Below, one piece after another: positions 34,695-43,409 of a stretch of 64,000 bases of DNA. This DNA comes from an uncultured Bacteroides sp. (lineage in GTDB: Bacteria; Bacteroidota; Bacteroidia; Bacteroidales; Bacteroidaceae). The position numbers and the translations under genes are program-made. The notes beneath the pieces were generated by a model that saw only the letters and a program-made list of their open reading frames with translations, was not told where the DNA came from and searched no databases. The DNA lies in the NCBI RefSeq assembly GCF_910578895.1, contig NZ_CAJTSC010000007.1, positions 1 to 64,000 of the forward strand, given 5' to 3'. Position 1 is the first letter of the stretch, and each line of letters starts with the position of its first letter.

Positions 34695-35426
34695 CTAAAA
34701 TTTTATTATCAAATAATCGTTTAGTTGTACCACGCCTTGATATAACATAAAGCAAGGCATGATTTCAAGGGCACAAAAGTACAAAATTAAAAGGAGACTG
34801 CCATGTAAATTGCTGCAAAAAAGCTTTAACCACTTATAGAACATCAATATTTTAGTAAAAAAGACCAAAATCAATCCGATTATTATCGTAAGTTGCAGAC
34901 TTAAATCGAAATAGACAATGAATAGAGCGAACGGGAAAAGGGCAAAACCGAGGTAATAAAGCAGGGCGGAATACGATTCAAGCCAAAGGGTTGTAATACT
35001 TTTGTCAAAAAAAATCCAACCCAATACAGAGTATATCGCCCATTTCAGAAATAAATAAAGAAGGCTTATTCCGACATAGATTTCCAACAAGTTAAAAGGC
35101 GGGATATGGTGTACCAATTCCGGCCGGGCATCATTGCAATAGCTGAAAATACAGACTCCGGAAAGTATGCAAGTCTGCAAAACCAATAACAGCAGATAAC
35201 GCATATCGCCCGCCGTCGAAGTTGCAAAGATACTGGTCCGCTCCCGATGCAGCAAGAAATCCTTTACCAACTGCAATAGAAACCGGCGACTGCGGGAAAA
35301 AACATAGGCCGACAGAAAGAAACAACCCAACAGGACAATGGTAATACCATCATCCATTCTCGGGGAATAAGGAATGGGAATACCTTCTGTCCCGCCAACC
35401 GTCCACGCCATCAACTCCTTCATCAT
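34695..35426 (-). CDS. DUF4271 membrane protein
   Basis: A 243-aa protein with about six or seven hydrophobic spans from residue 30 to the end and a short basic loop (FLLHRERTSIF). It matches the Bacteroidetes DUF4271 family by length, location and the pattern SRRFLLQLVKDFL. Its ATG overlaps the LOG stop codon by 4 bp and hemD follows by 4 bp, so it lies within one LOG-DUF4271-hemD unit. Function is unknown. Confidence 0.8.
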   Translation of the reverse strand: MMKELMAWTVGGTEGIPIPYSPRMDDGITIVLLGCFFLSAYVFSRSRRFLLQLVKDFLLHRERTSIFATSTAGDMRYLLLLVLQTCILSGVCIFSYCNDARPELVHHIPPFNLLEIYVGISLLYLFLKWAIYSVLGWIFFDKSITTLWLESYSALLYYLGFALFPFALFIVYFDLSLQLTIIIGLILVFFTKILMFYKWLKLFCSNLHGSLLLILYFCALEIMPCFMLYQGVVQLNDYLIIKF

Positions 35427-36013
35427 ATTGCTGCAAACTTACGGATAGAGACATCCCACAAAGGAGCGGTATGTATCAGTTCAACAGCTTCACTCACTGT
35501 TTCGGCTACCTGCCAGATTGCCCCGTGCTGCACGCGCATGAAGTTTTCATCCACCGCTCTCCGGAGCATATCAAGCAACGGGTCGAAATAACCCTTGACA
35601 TTCAATATGACTATCGGATTCAGATAAAGCCCCAATTGCTTCCAGGTGATGATTTCAAGCAGCTCCTCCAACGTGCCGCAACCGCCGGGCAAGGCTATCA
35701 CGGCATCGCTCAAATCTGCCATCAGCTTCTTGCGTTCGTGCATGCTTTCCACTTCCACAAGCTCGGTCAATCCCGTATGATGCCAACCCTGCTCCACCAT
35801 AAAACGGGGAATTACCCCGGTAACTTCACCACCCGCCGCAAGCGCGGCATCCGCAACGGCAGACATAAGTCCCATATTGCCGGCACCATTAACCAGGCGG
35901 ATATGCCGCTGCCCCAAGAACGTGCCCAATTCGCGAGCCGCATCAAAATAAACGGAATCGATTTTGGTACTCGAGGCACTGTATACGCATACGGAAGTTA
36001 TCTTGTTCATCAT
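35423..36013 (-). CDS. LOG-family nucleotide phosphoribohydrolase (TIGR00730)
   Basis: A 196-aa Rossmann-fold protein of the LOG family. It shows the CVYSASS N-terminal strand, GAGNMGLMSAVADAAL, and the catalytic PGGCGTLEELLEIITWKQLG. Members release adenine-type bases from nucleoside 5'-monophosphates; in bacteria this probably serves nucleotide salvage. Start is ATG 36013 or the next codon. A -7 box is at 36043-36050. Confidence 0.9.
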   Translation of the reverse strand: MMNKITSVCVYSASSTKIDSVYFDAARELGTFLGQRHIRLVNGAGNMGLMSAVADAALAAGGEVTGVIPRFMVEQGWHHTGLTELVEVESMHERKKLMADLSDAVIALPGGCGTLEELLEIITWKQLGLYLNPIVILNVKGYFDPLLDMLRRAVDENFMRVQHGAIWQVAETVSEAVELIHTAPLWDVSIRKFAAI

Positions 36014-36042
36014 CTTTTAGCTCTATCGATTATACGTTGTTG

Positions 36043-36050
36043 CAAAGGTA
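36043..36050 (-). promoter_or_regulatory. Bacteroides -7 box of the LOG operon
   Basis: TACCTTTG on the minus strand fits TAnnTTTG, 29 bp upstream of the LOG ATG; it probably serves LOG, DUF4271 and hemD. Confidence 0.6.
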
Positions 36051-36074
36051 TATGATTTTAAGGAGATTTGAAAA

Positions 36075-36128
36075 AAGAAGCCGTCCATTCTGCTTTCGGA
36101 AATTCCGAAAGCAAAATAGCGGCTTTCT
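36075..36128 (-). terminator. Terminator downstream of metK
   Basis: An inner perfect 10-bp palindrome (GCTTTCGGAA-A-TTCCGAAAGC, 36092-36112) is enclosed by the outer pair AAGCCG/CGGCTT (about 36075-36083 with 36120-36128). A separate small stem ATAGCT/AGCTAT lies closer to metK. Confidence 0.65.
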
Positions 36129-36198
36129 ATAATAAATAGCTGTAAAGCTATGCTGATTACTTTATTATCAAAACGGCAAGTCCGAAAACGGACGGTCA

Positions 36199-37491
36199 TC
36201 AAAGACCGAAAGCCGCTTTCACCTTATCAACGTAGTCCAGTTTCTCCCAAGTGAAAAGTTCCACAGTCACATCCTTATCGCCTTCGTAATGGGATTTGAA
36301 GTGCTTGGTGACTACCTGCGGCTCACGTCCCATGTGACCGTAAGCGGCTGTCTCCTGATAGATGGGGTTACGAAGCTTCAGCCGGTCTTCAATAGCTTTC
36401 GGGCGAAGGTCGAAGATTTCGTCAATCTTGCGGGCTATCTCGCCGTCACTCATGTCCACACGACTACGTCCGTATGTGTTCACATAGATGTTGATAGGAC
36501 GTGCCACGCCAATGGCATACGACACCTGTACCAGCATCTCGTCCGCCACACCGGCGGCAACCAGATTCTTGGCAATGTGACGGGCGGCATACGCTGCCGA
36601 ACGGTCCACCTTGCTGGGGTCTTTGCCGGAGAAGGCACCACCGCCGTGCGCGCCTTTGCCGCCGTAAGTATCAACAATAATCTTACGCCCGGTCAGCCCC
36701 GTATCTCCGTGCGGACCGCCGATAACGAACTTGCCCGTAGGGTTGACGTGGTATTTGATATCTTCGTTGAACAGCGCCAGTACCTTGTCGTGGTGAATAG
36801 AGGCAATGACACGGGGCATCAGGATGCCGATGACATCCTTGCGGATAATATCCAGCATTTCCTCATCTGCTTTCAGTTGAGCCGCCTCGCTCCCGTCGGC
36901 AGGCAGGATGAAGTCATCGTGCTGGGTGGATACGACAATCGTGTCGATACGGACAGGGTTGCCGTTGTCGTCATATTCAATAGTCACCTGGCTCTTGGAG
37001 TCGGGACGAAGGTAGGTCATCACCTCGCCTTCACGGCGGATATCCGCCAACACTTGCAAGATGCGGTGGGCAAGGTCCAAAGAGAGGGGCATGTAATTCT
37101 CCGTCTCATTGGTGGCATAACCGAACATCATACCCTGGTCGCCTGCACCTTGTTCCATAGGATCCCGGCGCTCCACACCTCGGTTGATGTCGGGACTCTG
37201 TTCGTGAATGGCTGAAAGTACACCACACGAATTGCTCTCGAACATATACTCGCCTTTGGTATAGCCGATTTTCTTGATTACTTCACGCGCGATAAGTTGA
37301 AGGTCAACATACGCTTTGGTTTTCACTTCACCGGCCAGCACCACCTGTCCGGTAGTAACCAGAGTTTCGCAAGCTACTTTCGAACTGGGGTCATACGCCA
37401 ACAGTTTGTCAAGCACAGCGTCCGATATCTGATCGGCCACTTTGTCGGGGTGCCCTTCGGACACCGATTCGGATGTGAATAAATATCCCAT
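36199..37491 (-). CDS. metK: S-adenosylmethionine synthetase
   Basis: A 430-aa enzyme making S-adenosylmethionine from methionine and ATP. N-terminal [24 protein letters not shown] (His and Asp in ATP/Mg binding), the hexapeptide-type [12 protein letters not shown] and [19 protein letters not shown] are all present. It is longer than the E. coli protein through an insert common in Bacteroidetes. Expression is predicted to be under a SAM-II riboswitch at 37619-37672, with a promoter at 37688-37695. Confidence 0.97.
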   Translation of the reverse strand: MGYLFTSESVSEGHPDKVADQISDAVLDKLLAYDPSSKVACETLVTTGQVVLAGEVKTKAYVDLQLIAREVIKKIGYTKGEYMFESNSCGVLSAIHEQSPDINRGVERRDPMEQGAGDQGMMFGYATNETENYMPLSLDLAHRILQVLADIRREGEVMTYLRPDSKSQVTIEYDDNGNPVRIDTIVVSTQHDDFILPADGSEAAQLKADEEMLDIIRKDVIGILMPRVIASIHHDKVLALFNEDIKYHVNPTGKFVIGGPHGDTGLTGRKIIVDTYGGKGAHGGGAFSGKDPSKVDRSAAYAARHIAKNLVAAGVADEMLVQVSYAIGVARPINIYVNTYGRSRVDMSDGEIARKIDEIFDLRPKAIEDRLKLRNPIYQETAAYGHMGREPQVVTKHFKSHYEGDKDVTVELFTWEKLDYVDKVKAAFGL

Positions 37492-37618
37492 TTCAATTTA
37501 GAAATTAAAAATGAACAATGAAGAGCTTGTCTTTAAGCCTTGCTCTGAAAAGGAGATGAAAAAAGCGTCATTGAGGGCGGGCATGCAAGTTCCGGCACAC
37601 CGAAGTACCGTCAGAAAA

Positions 37619-37672
37619 GGATGTGTTTTAGCATTTTTTTCTGTGGTTGCAAGCTACCCAAATCTTTCCACA
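37619..37672 (-). ncRNA. SAM-II riboswitch (metA motif) in the metK leader
   Basis: Read on the minus strand the leader contains a 5-bp P1 stem (TGTGG/CCACA), the first loop with GATTTGG and GCTTGCAA, then an A-rich strand ending in GCTAAAA and ATCC, which can pair with GGGT of the loop to make the classic H-type pseudoknot. This order and the conserved GATTT, TTGCAA and GCTAAAA blocks match the SAM-II family known from alpha-proteobacteria and Bacteroidetes. It sits right after a -7 box and 128 nt ahead of metK, so it probably lowers metK expression when SAM is high. A small hairpin (CGGTAC...GTGCCG) follows. Confidence 0.85.
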
Positions 37673-37687
37673 TATCATTTTCAGGTG

Positions 37688-37695
37688 CAAAGATA
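37688..37695 (-). promoter_or_regulatory. Bacteroides -7 box of the metK leader
   Basis: TATCTTTG on the minus strand fits TAnnTTTG; transcription would begin within about 10 nt of the riboswitch P1 stem. Confidence 0.65.
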
Positions 37696-37768
37696 AAGGT
37701 TTTACGCGAATATGATACACAACAGGCAAAGTATTAACTAAAAAACATGCTTATTACTACGAAATGCC

Positions 37769-37776
37769 TATTTTTG
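37769..37776 (+). promoter_or_regulatory. Bacteroides -7 box of the EEP-family gene
   Basis: TATTTTTG fits TAnnTTTG and lies 25 bp before ATG 37802, back-to-back with the metK promoter 73 bp away. Confidence 0.6.
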
Positions 37777-37801
37777 CATAAACTTAATTCTAAAATCAAT
37801 C

Positions 37802-38839
37802 ATGAGAAAACTGTTACTGATGTGCCTGATGCTGTTGGCATCCATCGCCGGAAAGGGGCAAAACAAGAATGAATTTACCGTATTGCAATGGAACATTTGG
37901 CAAGAAGGCACCAAAGTGCCCGGCGGATACGATGCCATTGTCGATGAAATCGTCCGCCTGAAACCCGACTTCGTGACTTTCAGCGAAGTGAGAAACTACA
38001 ACAACACCCGGTTTTGCGACCGCATCGTCCGGTCGCTGAAAACCAAAGGAGAGACCTACTACTCCTTCTACAGCTATGATTCCGGCTTGCTGAGCCGCCA
38101 TCCGATAACCGACTCCCTGACCGTCTTCCCCGAAAAAGATGACCACGGAAGCATCTACAAGATGACAAGCCGGATAAAGGGGCGCAAGATAGCCGTCTAC
38201 ACGGCACACCTCGACTATCTGAACGATGCTTATTATAATGTACGCGGATACGACGGTTCCACATGGGAGGAAATCCCCATTCCCCAAACCGTGCTGGAAG
38301 TACTGAAAGTAAACGATGCCTCCCTGCGCGACGATGCCATCAAAGAGTTTATCGCCGCTGCCCGCAAGGATATCGCGGAAGGCACCATCGTCATCCTGGG
38401 CGGCGACTTCAACGAACCTTCACACCTCGACTGGATACGGGAAACGAAAGACCTATACGACCACAACGGACTGGTTGTCCCCTGGACAGTACCCCTGATG
38501 TTGGACAACAGTGGCTTCATCGACACTTACCGCACGCTTCACCCGGACGTACTGAACTATCCGGGCTTCACCTTCCCTGCCGACAATCCGCTAATTCCGG
38601 TAGAGAAACTGACCTGGACCCCCAAATCCGATGAACGAGACCGGATAGATTATGTGTTCTACTACCCGCATCCCGCTATCAAACTGAAAGATGCCGTCAT
38701 CTTCGGTCCGCAGGGAAGCATCGTAAAAAGCCGGCGGACAGCAGAAAAATCCAAGGACAAGTTCCTGCTGCCGCAAGGAGTATGGCCGACAGACCACAAG
38801 GGGTTGCTGGTGACGTTCGAAATAATTTCGGATTTATGA
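37802..38839 (+). CDS. Exported endonuclease/exonuclease/phosphatase (EEP) family protein
   Basis: A 345-aa protein with a signal peptide (LLLMCLMLLASIAGKGQ). The EEP fold is shown by LQWNIWQEG at about 29-37 (Mg-binding Asn), FVTFSEVRNY (Glu), TAHLDYLND, GGDFNEPSHLDW (Asp-x-Asn) and the terminal DRIDYVFY and TDHKGLLVTF (Asp-His). Such exported members act as phosphodiesterases on nucleic acids, lipids or inositol phosphates; the substrate is not visible. It converges on the GH43 gene. Confidence 0.88.
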   Translation: MRKLLLMCLMLLASIAGKGQNKNEFTVLQWNIWQEGTKVPGGYDAIVDEIVRLKPDFVTFSEVRNYNNTRFCDRIVRSLKTKGETYYSFYSYDSGLLSRHPITDSLTVFPEKDDHGSIYKMTSRIKGRKIAVYTAHLDYLNDAYYNVRGYDGSTWEEIPIPQTVLEVLKVNDASLRDDAIKEFIAAARKDIAEGTIVILGGDFNEPSHLDWIRETKDLYDHNGLVVPWTVPLMLDNSGFIDTYRTLHPDVLNYPGFTFPADNPLIPVEKLTWTPKSDERDRIDYVFYYPHPAIKLKDAVIFGPQGSIVKSRRTAEKSKDKFLLPQGVWPTDHKGLLVTFEIISDL

Positions 38840-38901
38840 GTTTGGAGTACAGATTTTAAATCCCATATCTTATTGTCACCAAGAGATTATCCGCTTCATA
38901 A

Positions 38902-40704
38902 TTATTCCGAGATAACAACCCCTTCGGTAATACCGCTATCATTATAGGCATCTACCCGGTAATGGTACTTTACACCTTTGGTGAGAATGTGAAGCAGCAA
39001 ATCCGTTGTTTCACAGTTCTTCACCTGAATACACTGATTCAGGAAATCGGGTTGATAACCGAAGCGGACCAGATAACCGTCTGCTCCGGATGCCTTGTTC
39101 CAGGTAAGCGAAGCATATCTTTCGTCTTCCCGGTTTCTTTGCACCGCCAGCTTTTTTACCACCCCCGGCTTTGCCGAATAGCCGAAACCGAACACACGCA
39201 AATCCAACAAGGCAAACTTGCCCTCTTTGGGCGTATGTACATTCTCTATCTTGATAAAAGAAGTCTCTGCCGGTTCGGAAAGTTCCACATATTCGTGCGG
39301 GACGGCTATCGTATTCTTCGACTTGTCGACAAGCATCTTCCAATCCCTGCCATTGTCGGATATATACAGTCTATAGGCATGATAATCCGTTTCCTTCGGA
39401 GCATCCGGATTGATATTTTGCTCGGCAAAGTTTATCTGGACGGCATTGACACGTACTCTCTTGCCCAAGTCCATCACAAAATATTCACCGGCATCGCCGC
39501 TCGTAGCCGACCACCAGGTCCTGACATTCTCGTCCGCTGCCTTTTCCGGTTCGAAGCCGGGCAGCGAGGAAGACGCCGTGCTCTTCTTGTTCTGCGACTG
39601 GAGCATCCAGCCAAAAGCGGAGATATCCTGCGGATCAAGTTTCTTCCGAGGAAGCTGTATCGGATAATCGCCCAACACGGTATGGGTTCTCATTCTTCCC
39701 TTTTCATCGAAAGAGACGGGAAAGAGCCCGATCCGCCGTTCGAACTCATCGTGGTTGCCCACCCACATGGATGTCACCTGCCACCAGTTCTCATACTTAT
39801 CTTTAAACACACAGCTATGTCCGGCACCACCGATAAAGCCGCCCACTTTCAACGATACGGGATTATACGGCTGCTCCACGAAACCGCCGTTCACACTGTC
39901 ACTCTCCAGCACCACATCACAATACCAGTTACAAATAGTGCCCGGAGTGGCATACTGAAGATAATATTTACTGCCATTCTTCACAATCCAAGCACCTTCG
40001 GGACACGGCACTTTAGAGAATTTCCCCTGCCAGGCGGAAGCATCAATCTCGTCATAGAGTTCCCTGCGTCCGAACTGATAGCCGGAATTGCATAGGCTGA
40101 CATCCGTCACATACTCGCGCAGAACCCTCTTCGAACCCTCAATCTCTTTAAAAGTGACAGGATCCACCTCAAAGAAAGTTGTAGACTGGGTACCGCCCAA
40201 CCCGTAATAGAAATAGAAACGACCGTTATCAATGAACAGGCACGGATCTGCCATGCGCCGCACCTCGCCACACTTCTCCCACTTCCCGTTTTCAGGATCA
40301 GCCGAACGGATTACATCCACCGTCTTCTTCGTACGGTCCCGGGTGAAGTTGACAAAATAGACATAATTGTCATCGGAAGCAACGGCAGGAGCCACGTAAT
40401 GATCGGTATCAAGCGCGGAAGCATGTACTTCCGGATTGAAATATACGTTTTTCCAAGTAACCAAATCATCGGAGACACGATAGCCGCCCGTATCCATCGT
40501 AGTGAACAGATAGTACTTGCCCTTGAACAGAACAACGACAGGATCCGCTGCCGAACGTGCTTTCTTCTGTTTGGTCTGAAAGCATCCCCAACCGTAATCC
40601 AGGTTCATCGGGTTACAGAATGTAGTTTGTTTCTCCGCTATCTTGCTCTCCGAACAGGAATATAAAGTAAGCGAAGCGAACAATACAGATAATATATTTT
40701 TCAT
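38902..40704 (-). CDS. Family 43-like glycoside hydrolase with discoidin and FN3 domains
   Basis: A 600-aa lipoprotein (LFASLTLYSCSE, Cys about 17). The five-bladed beta-propeller keeps three acidic residues in the GH43 places: Asp in AADPVVVLFKGKYYLF (about 53), Asp in MADPCLFIDNGRFY (about 152) and Glu in CPEGAWIVKNGSKYYLQY (about 238). A F5/8-type C (discoidin) domain (about 375-520) and an FN3-like domain (about 525-600) follow. It should cut arabinose, xylose or galactose-type linkages, and related GH117 cannot be excluded. It is the last gene of the leftward carbohydrate locus. Confidence 0.8.
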   Translation of the reverse strand: MKNILSVLFASLTLYSCSESKIAEKQTTFCNPMNLDYGWGCFQTKQKKARSAADPVVVLFKGKYYLFTTMDTGGYRVSDDLVTWKNVYFNPEVHASALDTDHYVAPAVASDDNYVYFVNFTRDRTKKTVDVIRSADPENGKWEKCGEVRRMADPCLFIDNGRFYFYYGLGGTQSTTFFEVDPVTFKEIEGSKRVLREYVTDVSLCNSGYQFGRRELYDEIDASAWQGKFSKVPCPEGAWIVKNGSKYYLQYATPGTICNWYCDVVLESDSVNGGFVEQPYNPVSLKVGGFIGGAGHSCVFKDKYENWWQVTSMWVGNHDEFERRIGLFPVSFDEKGRMRTHTVLGDYPIQLPRKKLDPQDISAFGWMLQSQNKKSTASSSLPGFEPEKAADENVRTWWSATSGDAGEYFVMDLGKRVRVNAVQINFAEQNINPDAPKETDYHAYRLYISDNGRDWKMLVDKSKNTIAVPHEYVELSEPAETSFIKIENVHTPKEGKFALLDLRVFGFGYSAKPGVVKKLAVQRNREDERYASLTWNKASGADGYLVRFGYQPDFLNQCIQVKNCETTDLLLHILTKGVKYHYRVDAYNDSGITEGVVISE

Positions 40705-40734
40705 ATAGATACGAATGATTTATTAGCTTATACC

Positions 40735-40861
40735 ATCTGTTATTCAGGGTGCAACAAAAAATCCCTTTCCCTTAAAACGGGAAGTGTTTTTGGGTAAAGC
40801 CGGTCCTTCCCTGTATATATACAAGGAGAAGATATGCTTCGCTGCGCCCTGAATGACAGAT
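40735..40861. mobile_element. MITE/REP-like element with 18-bp terminal inverted repeats
   Basis: Ends 40735-40752 (ATCTGTTATTCAGGGTGC) and 40844-40861 (GCGCCCTGAATGACAGAT) are inverted repeats matching at 16 of 18 positions. The 127-bp element lies in the 241-bp gap between the GH88 fusion and the GH43 gene. It contains no supported gene. A dispersed non-autonomous element is inferred. Confidence 0.65.
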
Positions 40862-40945
40862 AGTATATGATATAAACTGAATTTAAATACTTACAGTGAT
40901 TAATAACCGGTACAAGGGTACCATATCCGTTACATCCGGTCTCCT

Positions 40946-43333
40946 TTACTTTTTCAACGCCTTGTCCACCTCCATATCTACGCCTGCCCAACCTTTTTTG
41001 CAAGTCCAGTCAGCAGCCGGAGCAGCCCAATAGTCGTCCGTCTCGGGCAAGCCGAGCGCCACGAATACGGCAGTGCACAGATACAGACTGCCGGTAGAAA
41101 TATACGCTTCGCCGATATGGGGCTGATAACCGGCAAAACCGACCCGTAGCCAGCCTTCCGGATTGAATGTCCCGGGCGCATTTATCTGGCGATTGATAAC
41201 GGCAGTCAAGGCACATCTCACCTGGGCGGGCGTCACCCTGTCCGGAAGCAATTTCCTGTATGCCACATCCGAAAGCGCATGGAAAGCACCAAAGCGATAT
41301 GCCAACGAACGGCCCACTATCGGGAAAGTGCCTTCGGGAGAAATCAACCGCTCCTGCTGTTCGGCATAACGCGCATATCGGTCCAACTCCAATTCGTAAG
41401 GAATGGAACCTTCCAGCCCATGTTTCTTCATAACCGCCAACACCTCTACCATCATGGGGTGTATGACAAAGCTGTTGTAATAGTCCAGGTGGAAATCCGC
41501 ACCGTCGCCATACCAGCCGTCGCCTTTATACCACTGGGCAAAACGGTTGCAAGCATACTCCACCCGTTCATATTCCCATTCGCCGGTGAACTCCTTCAAT
41601 GCAGCCTCTACCATAGCGGCAAAAAACAGCCAGTTGGTTTCGGAAGGCTTGATTACCCGGGATGACTTCAACTCCTTGATGATTCTTTCTTGCGTCGTCC
41701 TGTCAAGCCTGTCCCACAATTGCGTACGCGCCCTTAACAGACCGTGAGCCAGAAATGCCGCATCCACCAACGGCTGGCGCCCCTTATTGAAGTTCAGGTA
41801 ATCCGGAGATTCGGGGTCTACACCGTTGGCGATTGATTTTACAGCCAAATCAATGTATTCGGCACGCAACCTACCCTCCACCGTATTGTCAGGACCCAAT
41901 TCCAACCAGGCGGAAATACCGGTAATCAGTCGTCCCAAAGCTTCAAGGTGCGTCACTTCCCTTCTTTTCTGCATATCGGCGGCTACGGACTCTACCGGCA
42001 TATTCTTGCGCAGTTCACCCTTTGCCATGTTACTGAGCAACGGATAAGAAATGCGGTGAAGCGCGCTCAGCCATGCCGAACGGTCGTCATTCTCCGAAAA
42101 TGCGGTAACGGCTTGTACCGCAGGACGGCCTTCCGACAAATTCTTATAGCGCACAAGCGCTTCCACGAAGTAATAATCGGCGTATGTAAGCGGCGCGTCT
42201 ATCTCATATTGTTTCGCCATGAAACCCGTACAATGGCGTATGATGAAATGGTTATTGTCTCCCACCTTTTTTGCCCGGTATGCGGGAGACGCCAGCGACT
42301 TTATCTGCTGTTCGCCGATAGCAAGAAACTGTTCGCCCAGTTCGCCCGGCACATACGTGCTCAGTTCTACGAAAGCGGACGCCATAATGGCACCGGCGGA
42401 AGCATCCCTGTCGGCTTTAGGGATGTCGGGAGCATCGAAATCCCAGTAAGGTATCTTGTCCTTAGGCAGGCGCGGATGGTTCATGATGAACTTGCCCACC
42501 TTTATGGCATGGTCCAGGTACTCTTTTTTGCCGGTCTGGCGATACATCATGGTAAACCCGTACAGCCCCCATGCCTGTCCGCGCGACCAAGCCGACCGGT
42601 CGTTCACTCCCTGATGGGTGACCCGGTTCAGCACCTTGCCGGTGATGGTGTCGTAGCTGACTACATGATAGGAGCTGCCATCCGGACGGAAATGATTAAT
42701 CATCGTGCGGTCCGCATGCGATTTCGCTTTTTTATAGTAAGAGTTATCTCCCGTCATGGAAGATGCCACCGTAAGCAGTTCCAGATTCATCATGTTGTCG
42801 ATGATGACGGAGAACTGCCACTTCTTGCTGTTCCACGAACGGGTGCATCCCGTCACCGGATGAAAACGTGTAGACAAAGACTTGGCAGCCGTTTCCATCA
42901 CCTCCCTGTATGCTTCGTTACGTGTCAGGCGATAACCGTTTCCGAAACTGCAATTGATGATAAAGCCCACATCGTGATTGCTGGTCGTATACTTCTGCTT
43001 CTCCACGCGCGATGTCATCTCTTCGGCAGCCGCCCTTACCTGCGGGTCGTTGCTGTATTCGTAGCAATACCACAAGGTTCCGGGATAGAAGCCGCTTGTC
43101 CACCACGGCGACTCGCAAGTAATCATTTCACCGTCTTTCGCCGTGCGGGGCAGTATGCCTGCCTTGTCTTTCATCTCACCGAACATGGACATCGACTGCC
43201 TGACAGAGAAGTTGAGCGCCTCATCCACCACTTTCTTCATGCCTTTGGATACTGCACACGCCGATGACGTGAAGCAAACCGACAGGACCAAACTGATAAT
43301 TAAAGTTCTTTTCTTGTTTCTCATTACCTTCAT
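40946..43333 (-). CDS. GH88 unsaturated glucuronyl hydrolase fused to a DUF2264 domain
   Basis: A 795-aa exported protein. Residues 30-400 are a GH88 (alpha/alpha)6 barrel, with the two catalytic aspartates seen in NHDVGFIINCSFG (about 119) and IIDNMMNLELL (about 177) and SRGQAWGLYGF. Residues 405-795 are DUF2264, another helical barrel (HLEALGRLITGISAWLEL, GDGWYGDGADFHLDYYNSFVIHPMMV). GH88 enzymes hydrate the vinyl ether of unsaturated uronates left by lyases; DUF2264 has no assured function. A signal peptide (LVLSVCFTSSACA) is present; the start may be ATG 43333 or 43324. Confidence 0.88.
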   Translation of the reverse strand: MKVMRNKKRTLIISLVLSVCFTSSACAVSKGMKKVVDEALNFSVRQSMSMFGEMKDKAGILPRTAKDGEMITCESPWWTSGFYPGTLWYCYEYSNDPQVRAAAEEMTSRVEKQKYTTSNHDVGFIINCSFGNGYRLTRNEAYREVMETAAKSLSTRFHPVTGCTRSWNSKKWQFSVIIDNMMNLELLTVASSMTGDNSYYKKAKSHADRTMINHFRPDGSSYHVVSYDTITGKVLNRVTHQGVNDRSAWSRGQAWGLYGFTMMYRQTGKKEYLDHAIKVGKFIMNHPRLPKDKIPYWDFDAPDIPKADRDASAGAIMASAFVELSTYVPGELGEQFLAIGEQQIKSLASPAYRAKKVGDNNHFIIRHCTGFMAKQYEIDAPLTYADYYFVEALVRYKNLSEGRPAVQAVTAFSENDDRSAWLSALHRISYPLLSNMAKGELRKNMPVESVAADMQKRREVTHLEALGRLITGISAWLELGPDNTVEGRLRAEYIDLAVKSIANGVDPESPDYLNFNKGRQPLVDAAFLAHGLLRARTQLWDRLDRTTQERIIKELKSSRVIKPSETNWLFFAAMVEAALKEFTGEWEYERVEYACNRFAQWYKGDGWYGDGADFHLDYYNSFVIHPMMVEVLAVMKKHGLEGSIPYELELDRYARYAEQQERLISPEGTFPIVGRSLAYRFGAFHALSDVAYRKLLPDRVTPAQVRCALTAVINRQINAPGTFNPEGWLRVGFAGYQPHIGEAYISTGSLYLCTAVFVALGLPETDDYWAAPAADWTCKKGWAGVDMEVDKALKK

Positions 43334-43409
43334 TTTAAGGTTTGACTTTGTATGTAAATACTAATGGTTAATCATCTTATACTATTACTATTCCCTTACC
43401 CGATATTTA

